Positions 57,595-62,600 of a DNA stretch of 62,600 nucleotides are shown here, one piece after another (position 1 is the first letter of the stretch; each line of letters starts with the position of its first letter). Origin of the DNA: JAUSPI01 sp964454305 (GTDB lineage: Bacteria; Desulfobacterota; Syntrophia; Syntrophales; JADFWA01); the NCBI GenBank assembly GCA_964454305.1, contig CAYVXX010000004.1, forward strand, positions 1 to 62,600. Reading direction: 5' to 3'. A model generated the notes under the pieces. The model ran no database searches and was not told the origin of the DNA. It saw only the letters and a program-made list of their open reading frames with translations. Made by a program: the position numbers and the translations under genes.

Positions 57595-57628
57595 TTATCA
57601 ACAATCATATCCACACACCTGTGGATGC
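57595..57628. promoter_or_regulatory. cluster of DnaA-box-like motifs
   Basis: TTATCAACA (57,595-57,603), ATATCCACA (57,607-57,615) and, inverted, TGTGGATGC (57,620-57,628) each come within one or two bases of the TTATNCACA consensus. ATCCACACACCTGTGGAT (57,609-57,626) is an inverted repeat, and TGTTAACA lies just before. There is no dnaA gene or long AT-rich run here, so this may be a DnaA titration or regulatory site, or chance. Confidence 0.35.
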
Positions 57629-57630
57629 AG

Positions 57631-58704
57631 CTATGATATCTTTATCCTCCAGCCAAATGGGTCCTCCTTTTCCCCGTATTGAATCTGAAGTATCTCATTG
57701 TACAGCCTTTCGGTCAGGTGACCTGTTTTTCCGTTATTGATGATATGTTCTTTTCCTTTGTAATATATTTGTCCCACAGGGGAGATAATCGCAGCGGTTC
57801 CTGAGGCGAAGGCCTCCTTCAGACTTCCGTTGGCAGATGCCGCTATGATTTCATCAATAGACAATTGTTTTTCAGATACATTGAATTCCCAGTTCCTTGC
57901 TATCTGAATAACGGAATCCCTTGTAACGCCGGGAAGGATAGACCCTGAAAGGGGAGGGGTTATCAGCTCGTCGTCTATCACAAAGAAGATGTTACTTGTC
58001 CCGACCTCTTCAATATATTTTCTTTCAACGGCATCGAGCCACAGCACCTGTGTATATCCCATTTCACCTGCCAGTTTACTTGCATACAGGCTGGCGGCGT
58101 AATTGCCGGCCGCTTTGCAGTATCCTATTCCACCGCGAACCGATCGGACATATTCCTCACTGACATATATCTTGGTCGGACTGAAGCCCTCCGGGTAATA
58201 TGCCCCCACGGGTCCGACAATAATAAAAAAGAGATATTCACCGGAAGTGTGAAGACCGATAGCCGCCTCGGTAGCGATCATCGTTGGCCTTATGTATAAA
58301 GATGTACCGCTGCCATGAGGTATCCAGTTTTTATCCAGGAGAACCAGTTTCTTCAGTGCTTCCATGACAACGTCAATTTCCATTTCGGGCATGCATAGCC
58401 TCTCGGCAGAGGCGTTGAGACGTTTAAAATTCTCTTCAGGCCTGAAGAGGTAGATCGAATCGTCTTTTGCGCGATATGCCTTCATGCCTTCAAAGATTTC
58501 CTGTCCGTAATGGAGACACATTGCCGAGGGATCGAGACTGAGCATTCTGTAGGGTTCTATGGCAGCATCATGCCATCCCTTTTTCTGGTTGAATTTCATG
58601 GTGAAAAAATGATCGGTGAATATTTTGCCAAACCCCAATTTGGATTCATCGACAGGTTTTGCCTTCATTTTTTCAGTGGCAACTCGTGTAATACTAATCT
58701 CCAT
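57631..58704 (-). CDS. ilvE: branched-chain amino acid aminotransferase
   Basis: A 357-residue PLP enzyme of fold type IV that interconverts Leu, Ile and Val with their keto acids. The PLP lysine lies in GGIGYCKAAGNYAASLYA, with YIEEVGTSNIFFV following; PLSGSILPGVTRDS binds the phosphate. This is the long, class IIIa-like form (about 350 aa) rather than the 300-residue E. coli type. GGGAGG precedes the ATG. No leader peptide or T-box is recognised. Confidence 0.95.
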   Translation of the reverse strand: MEISITRVATEKMKAKPVDESKLGFGKIFTDHFFTMKFNQKKGWHDAAIEPYRMLSLDPSAMCLHYGQEIFEGMKAYRAKDDSIYLFRPEENFKRLNASAERLCMPEMEIDVVMEALKKLVLLDKNWIPHGSGTSLYIRPTMIATEAAIGLHTSGEYLFFIIVGPVGAYYPEGFSPTKIYVSEEYVRSVRGGIGYCKAAGNYAASLYASKLAGEMGYTQVLWLDAVERKYIEEVGTSNIFFVIDDELITPPLSGSILPGVTRDSVIQIARNWEFNVSEKQLSIDEIIAASANGSLKEAFASGTAAIISPVGQIYYKGKEHIINNGKTGHLTERLYNEILQIQYGEKEDPFGWRIKIS

Positions 58705-59291
58705 ACCTGTTTTCCTCCCTTGTAATATAAAGATAAAATGTAGCTCCTCGGTGGTCCTTTTTTATTTATTGCAGTGTGGGCCATAAATTAAGAGCCTTGG
58801 GTAAGTTCTGCAAAGCCTTTTGATTCGCCAAAGCGACAAAGACTATATACACAACAGGAGACTTATGTAAAGTGTTGAATGTCAGCCGATGCTCACTCCG
58901 ATACGTATTTCGAGCAGGATATCGTTTTGAACCCATGTGATGGGGAAACAAATTATTTGACCGGGAACGCACCCGCAGGCCCCGCCCTGTGGGCGGGGAG
59001 ATTCACATTCTTACGCCCTTATCATGCTGTATTTTATAAAGAATTGTTTATAACATATCTTTTGTTTGGATTAAATTTAAAGAGAAGTTGCACGCGAATT
59101 GGCGAGGGAATTTAAATGGTACGAGCACAGAATCGGATAAAGCTCACCTTATATCGGTATCGTTTCGTCCTGGCAATATGTATCATGCTGGTCGCTTTTG
59201 CATAAGTTTCTGTTGTTCTTGGACTTTGTAATTAAGGCGCTATTTAGGTGAGGTTGTATTTAACGGGGTTTTTGCCGGACCTGGTGCCGAG
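58705..59291. other. 587-bp gap before the comM remnant
   Basis: No gene accepted. It contains hairpin H at 58,980-58,998 and AT-rich DNA. A 29-codon frame at 59,116-59,205 (one hydrophobic segment, GAGGGA upstream) is possible but unsupported. Confidence 0.55.
58980..59006 (+). repeat. isolated GC hairpin with TTCA end (H)
   Basis: CCCCGCCC-TGT-GGGCGGGG is a perfect 8-bp stem followed by AGATTCAC. This resembles the right ends of IS200/IS605 elements and of the A-E repeats, but no left end or orf is nearby. Confidence 0.65.
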
Positions 59292-59954
59292 TTAAATCAT
59301 TCTCCTGTCAAGGCTCCTGTACTGGATGGCTTCTGAGATATGGTAAGAATGGACATTTTTTTCTTCTTCGAGGTCTGCGATGGTTCGTGCGACTTTCAGA
59401 ATCCTCGTGTAAGCCCTGGCGCTGAGTCCCAGTCTGTCCACCGCCATTTCAATCAAACGTTCTGAATCCTCGTCAATCTGGCAAAATTCCTTGATTTGCC
59501 TGTTGGACATCCGGGCATTACACATGGTATTTTCATTATTAAATCTCTTTTTCTGCAAGTCTTTTGCCCTGTTAACCCGTTCACGGATTGACGTGGACGC
59601 CTCTCCGCCGGACTCTGCGGCTAAATCCCTGTATCTTATGGATGGGACATCTATATGTATATCGATTCTGTCAAGGAGGGGCCCGGAGACTCTGGCCTGA
59701 TATTGACGTATCTGCTGGGGTGTGCACCTGCACTCTTTGCGGGGATCGGTATAGTAGCCGCAGGGGCACGGATTCATCGCCGCTACCAGCATAAACTTTG
59801 CCGGGTATGTTGCCGTCAGAGACGATCTTGTTATGGTAACCTGTCCATCTTCCAGAGGCTGTCTTAGAACCTCCAGAACATTTTTTTTGAATTCCGGGAG
59901 TTCATCGAGGAAGAGTACTCCATGATTGCGGGCTGCTTCTAAATAATGGCTGGC
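59292..59954 (-). pseudogene. comM: truncated comM/yifB Mg-chelatase-like AAA ATPase
   Basis: Only the C-terminal part of this roughly 510-residue ATPase is present. GVLFLDELPEF (Walker B), RQPLEDGQVTITRS, LVAAMNPCPCGYY, then DRIDIHIDVP and the helical C-terminus LSARAYTRILKVARTIADLE are clear. Upstream the reading frame ends at TAG (59,955-59,957) and the Walker A half is missing, replaced by unrelated sequence that leads into phage-like genes. ComM is a branch-migration helicase used in natural transformation. An open frame begins at 59,792 but the homologous sequence continues to about 59,930. Confidence 0.88.
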
Positions 59955-60164
59955 CTAACAGCTATTCAACCGATTCCGGTAATTTCGTAACCCCCCTATA
60001 TCGTTATCAAATATGCAACTCACGTGGCACTGGTTAGACGACAAAACCTGTTATGTTACCTAAACCTGACGCACAGAAATCTATATATAGGAATTTACGT
60101 CAAAACTGCAAGGGAACTATTAAGATATTCCGCATGAGACCTGATTTCAAGGAGCGGTAATTGT
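59955..60164. other. left junction of the phage-like insertion
   Basis: This 210 bp has no gene. comM similarity stops near 59,930-59,955. The rest is a short regulatory region for the replication gene, with TATATATAGG near 60,082 as a possible -10 and GGAGCGG as ribosome-binding site. No attachment-site repeat could be identified because the right end is outside the window. Confidence 0.55.
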
Positions 60165-61241
60165 ATGGCTGATAAAAAGAACCGAGACACAATACAGGGC
60201 GAATTGAGTAGAGCATGCGTGGAAATAAGCAAGATTAATTTCTCAGGTAATATTATCCCAAAGAATTGGTTCAAGTCAATCAAATTCCCTTCTGGCAAGG
60301 CAGATCTACTGGCAATTAATATTCTTGCGGAGGTTGTCTACTGGTACAGGCTGGTAGAGGTTTGCGATGAAGCAACGGGAAAGGTGATTGGATACAAACA
60401 AAGGTTCAAGGCGGATAAGCTCCAGAGAAGTTATCAGAGCTTCGCCGATATGTTCGGGGTTTCGAAGCTACAAGTCAAGCGAGCAATGGACAGACTGAAA
60501 GGCAAAGGGCTGGTGAAAATAGAGTTTAGAACCATCAAAACAAAGGACATGTGTATAAACAATGTTTGCTTCATCGAGCCAGTCTCAGCAGCCATAGAAG
60601 ATATCACCCGCCAAGTAACCCCCTCCTTACTTCAAAGTAAAGAGGGGGTTACTTTAAAGTTAACACCTCCTTACTTTAAACGTAGGACGTATACAAAGAT
60701 TACTACAGAGAATACAAATACTACTTCTTCTAAAGAAGAAGAGTCATCTCCCCCCTCTCATACCAAAAGTTTATCTCAAGATATATTGGACCCCGACAAA
60801 AAAGAAAACATTATTGCCCTTAACAAAGAAGATAAGCGTCCGGCCTCACCACAGGAAATAGTTGAGTTGTGGAACTCTATCTGCGGCCTTGCCGGACTAC
60901 CCAAGGTTGTCAGGCTGACTAAACAGCGGAGCGGTAATATTTCCAGACGTATCAGGGAATACGGCAGCGACCCGGTATTCTGGGAGGGGCTATTCCGGAA
61001 AATTATCCAGACTCCGTTTCTGATGGGCAATAATGATCGTGGGTGGAGAGCAGATATAGACTTCGTGTTTGGTAACGATACAAACATATCGAAGATTCTT
61101 GAGGGTAAGTACGAAGGGGGATCGCAAGGGAAAAATACCGGCTTAACCGGTCAGATTCAAGGTGTTTATAACGCAATGGAGAAAATTAAACAAAGAAACG
61201 AAGAAGGGAGGACCGAGGATGAAAGAAAAAGTTTTTTGTAA
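60165..61241 (+). CDS. phage replication initiator (O-like)
   Basis: A 358-residue protein with an N-terminal winged-helix domain (SYQSFADMFGVSKLQVKRAM, a phage replisome-organiser type), a low-complexity Thr/Ser/Lys linker (about residues 150-215) and a C-terminal helical domain (WRADIDFVFGNDTNISKILE) found in phage O-type and DnaD-like helicase recruiters. Three 11-bp iterons lie inside the gene at 60,627-60,681, as the lambda origin lies in its O gene. GGAGCGG precedes the ATG. Confidence 0.8.
   Translation: MADKKNRDTIQGELSRACVEISKINFSGNIIPKNWFKSIKFPSGKADLLAINILAEVVYWYRLVEVCDEATGKVIGYKQRFKADKLQRSYQSFADMFGVSKLQVKRAMDRLKGKGLVKIEFRTIKTKDMCINNVCFIEPVSAAIEDITRQVTPSLLQSKEGVTLKLTPPYFKRRTYTKITTENTNTTSSKEEESSPPSHTKSLSQDILDPDKKENIIALNKEDKRPASPQEIVELWNSICGLAGLPKVVRLTKQRSGNISRRIREYGSDPVFWEGLFRKIIQTPFLMGNNDRGWRADIDFVFGNDTNISKILEGKYEGGSQGKNTGLTGQIQGVYNAMEKIKQRNEEGRTEDERKSFL
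60613..60681. other. candidate phage replication origin (iterons)
   Basis: TTACTT(C/T)AAA(G/C) occurs at 60,627, 60,649 and 60,671, an exact 22-bp period. The first two copies sit in a 20-bp inverted repeat (60,613-60,632 with 60,635-60,654, 19 of 20 matching, 2-bp spacer). A third, 17/20 similar copy of the left arm is at 60,657-60,676. The position inside an O-like gene matches lambdoid origins. Confidence 0.65.
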
Positions 61242-61746
61242 AAACTTCAGTGTCATGTTTGCGGTACTTAAGCACAAGAACGCGAACATGGAAGAGGTGG
61301 AAGCTAAGACACGAATCTACTACGAGTGCCTCAAGGATATTCCTGATGACCTGTGGGATGAAACAGTAAAAACTATTTTATTTACACAGGATTTCTTCCC
61401 AACGATAAACGAAATACGCAGGGTTAGCTGTGGACTGATAATGAAACTGGAAGGACGACCCTTTGCGGAGGATGCCTGGACAGAGGCGCTTACGGGGATC
61501 CAAAGAGGGATAGGTGATAATAACTTTAGTCACCCCGATATCGGGGATGCGATATCTGCTGTGGGGGGGCGAGATAAAGTTGGTTATGCATCCCTTGGAT
61601 ACGAACTCGACATATATCGAAGACGTTTTGTCGAGTACTATAACCAGCTTGCCCAGGATAGGCAAAAATCTGAATTTGTACCCGCTATGATTGATGGCGG
61701 TAGCGGTGGTAAGAAAAAACTTCGTTTAGTGGGGAGGCAAGCATAG
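61219..61746 (+). CDS. phage helicase-loader-like protein
   Basis: A 175-residue protein. The N-terminal helices (VEAKTRIYYECLKDIPDDLW, then FTQDFFPTINEIRRV) resemble the phage G39P family that loads and inhibits replicative helicase; the rest is unassigned. It follows the O-like gene with a 23-bp overlap. ATG 61,219, with GAAGGGAGG upstream, is preferred over a GTG 19 codons earlier. No Walker motif is present, so it is not a DnaC-type ATPase. Confidence 0.6.
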   Translation: MKEKVFCKNFSVMFAVLKHKNANMEEVEAKTRIYYECLKDIPDDLWDETVKTILFTQDFFPTINEIRRVSCGLIMKLEGRPFAEDAWTEALTGIQRGIGDNNFSHPDIGDAISAVGGRDKVGYASLGYELDIYRRRFVEYYNQLAQDRQKSEFVPAMIDGGSGGKKKLRLVGRQA

Positions 61747-61748
61747 AT

Positions 61749-62306
61749 ATGAACGGTCAATCTGATTCCGAAAATTTGGATATTAAATATGCGATGGACT
61801 GGATTGCTAAAAACAAGAACAGCATTAAATCAAAGTCCTTTCGGGCATCAATGATATCACCCTATGACACAGATGATTTTATCCAGACAGCCTACTGTGC
61901 CGCTATGAAAGTCGTTGAAGATTTTCCAGGAGACCGGAAGAATTTCAAAAAGCACTTCTGGAGGTCTTTCTGGTCAGAATTAAAGAAAATGACCAGTAGA
62001 TCTGTTCCTACATATGTTTGCGATGAGGAAATAGATGCTTCTTTGCGCATACTTTCCCGCGAGATTAAATTAGAAAACAAACAAAATGAAATCGAGGATG
62101 ATGCAGGTATGCGGGGTACCGTACAGACTATGACATCAAGGCAGACGGAGGTATGGCAAGAATTGTTAAATCCGGGGCGTTATACGTCTCGTGATGTGGC
62201 AGGTACAACCCACAGGGCCGCCAGAGCAGCAAAGTGTATGGGAACACGGCATGTATATGTCAGAAGAGAACGTTATCGGCAAGTTAGGGGGGAGGTAGCA
62301 GCGTGA
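61749..62306 (+). CDS. sigma-factor-like phage regulator
   Basis: A 185-residue protein. The N-terminal part (SPYDTDDFIQTAYCAAMKVV) recalls sigma70 region 2, where DxxDxxQ precedes the core-binding helix, and the C-terminal part (MTSRQTEVWQELLNPGRYTS) recalls a region 4 or ArpU-type helix-turn-helix. The similarity is at pattern level only. Such proteins in phage early regions often control late transcription. It ends with a 4-bp overlap (GTGA) into rusA. Confidence 0.5.
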   Translation: MNGQSDSENLDIKYAMDWIAKNKNSIKSKSFRASMISPYDTDDFIQTAYCAAMKVVEDFPGDRKNFKKHFWRSFWSELKKMTSRSVPTYVCDEEIDASLRILSREIKLENKQNEIEDDAGMRGTVQTMTSRQTEVWQELLNPGRYTSRDVAGTTHRAARAAKCMGTRHVYVRRERYRQVRGEVAA

Positions 62307-62600
62307 AAATCAGCCTTGATATTCCCTGGAACGTTCCCAGCAAGAAGAACGGGTATGAGGTGAGGTTTAACAGGAACTTCTGGAATGAGATAAGCAGGAC
62401 AGCTGCAATGTTTCGTATGTCCAGGCAGAAAACCTATTGGATCGGTCCCTCAAAGACCGTGAAAGATTTTGAGAAAAATATGTCTGTCTATTTTGCCTGC
62501 GCGTGCCCTGATTTCGGCTCAAGACCTGTCTCCGTTAATATCTTGACAGGACAACGCAACGACGTTGATAACCTGCCCGGTGCTATCCTTGATGCGCTTC
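62303..62600 (+). CDS. rusA: RusA-family Holliday junction resolvase (partial)
   Basis: The frame runs off the right edge after 99 codons. It opens with a GTG (overlapping the previous stop), preceded by GGGGGGAGG. SLDIPWNVPSKKNGYEVRF fits the RusA N-terminus, and QRNDVDNLPGAILDAL carries two of the catalytic aspartates (equivalent to D70 and D72) and the following DAL. RusA resolves recombination or replication intermediates and is typical of prophage replication modules. Confidence 0.85.
   Translation, partial: MKISLDIPWNVPSKKNGYEVRFNRNFWNEISRTAAMFRMSRQKTYWIGPSKTVKDFEKNMSVYFACACPDFGSRPVSVNILTGQRNDVDNLPGAILDAL

Noticed and set aside
58766..58972. 68-codon minus-strand frame near ilvE
   Set aside because: No recognised family, no ribosome-binding site, and it includes non-coding-looking DNA beside hairpin H.
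59116..59205. 29-codon frame with one hydrophobic segment
   Set aside because: A GAGGGA is present upstream, but length and lack of context are too weak for a gene call.

Overview
The window looks like a chromosomal segment of an anaerobic deltaproteobacterium (Desulfobacterota; a Syntrophales-like lineage is my best guess). This rests on gene content rather than a marker search: a PxxKW cysteine-rich protein, a GAF-domain PilB-like ATPase, an atpE with a signal-peptide-like extension, a mannose-family PTS IID/HPr/EI set, and intergenic spaces packed with palindromic repeats. Base composition is moderate (low-to-mid 40s % GC by eye). Part of pilY1 is visibly richer in G+C. The last 2.6 kb is a phage-like insertion.

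Layout. 1-3.4 kb: edge of a possible Lrp/AhbA-like gene, a solitary atpE with its own promoter and terminator, a ribonuclease Z-like hydrolase, a NusG/UpxY-like factor and ribD. 3.4-5.4 kb: a sugar nucleotidyltransferase, an RmlC-like cupin and a Crp/Fnr regulator. 5.4-12.5 kb: a type IV pilus minor-pilin operon (Fis-like protein, prepilin peptidase, fimT, pilV, pilW, pilX, a small exported protein, pilY1), preceded by a perfect CRP-type palindrome and a sigma70-type promoter. 12.6-25.7 kb: argS, a SPOR protein, then the ffh-rpsP-khpA-rimM-trmD-rplS-rnhB-yraN-rsmI translation block, an envelope trio (FlgT-like, GNA1162-like lipoprotein, FecR-like) and pgsA. 25.9-34.1 kb: tRNA-Val(GAC), thrS, infC (ATA start), rpmI, rplT, pheS, pheT, ihfA and a MerR-type regulator. 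34.2-43 kb: PxxKW protein, PTS IID-HPr-EI, PlsB, a glycosyltransferase, an MBL hydrolase and YjbQ. 43.2-52.9 kb: SH3 protein, NagZ, a small membrane protein with AtpZ/AtpI, a low-molecular-weight phosphatase, GAF-PilB and mutS with a holin-like gene. 52.9-58.7 kb: nadD, proA, patatin, a DUF2284 protein, lolA and ilvE. 59.3-59.95 kb: the C-terminal part of a comM/yifB gene, broken at about 59,955. 59.96-62.6 kb: phage-like replication genes (O-like initiator with internal iterons, helicase-loader-like protein, sigma-like protein, RusA).

How the parts fit. Most genes are housekeeping (translation, protein export, phospholipid and NAD synthesis, mismatch repair). The accessory theme is type IV pili: the minor-pilin/PilY1 operon and a distant GAF-PilB motor are complementary, and the Crp protein encoded just upstream of the CRP-type site is the natural candidate regulator.

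The most unusual feature is the density of intergenic palindromic repeats. I see at least four families: (i) elements beginning TTGAACTGAACAGCGAGCG and ending in a GC-rich hairpin plus a TTCAA-type terminus, with a covarying internal hairpin; (ii) fold-back elements with TCGTAAAAAGTC terminal inverted repeats that fill whole gaps between genes; (iii) hairpins built of AGTGCCTAA/AGTGAGCTAA units; (iv) short TCAGC/ATCAGC arrays. Families (i) and (ii) are candidates for non-autonomous mobile elements, possibly IS200/IS605-related for (i). I saw no CRISPR array, rRNA gene or intact transposase.
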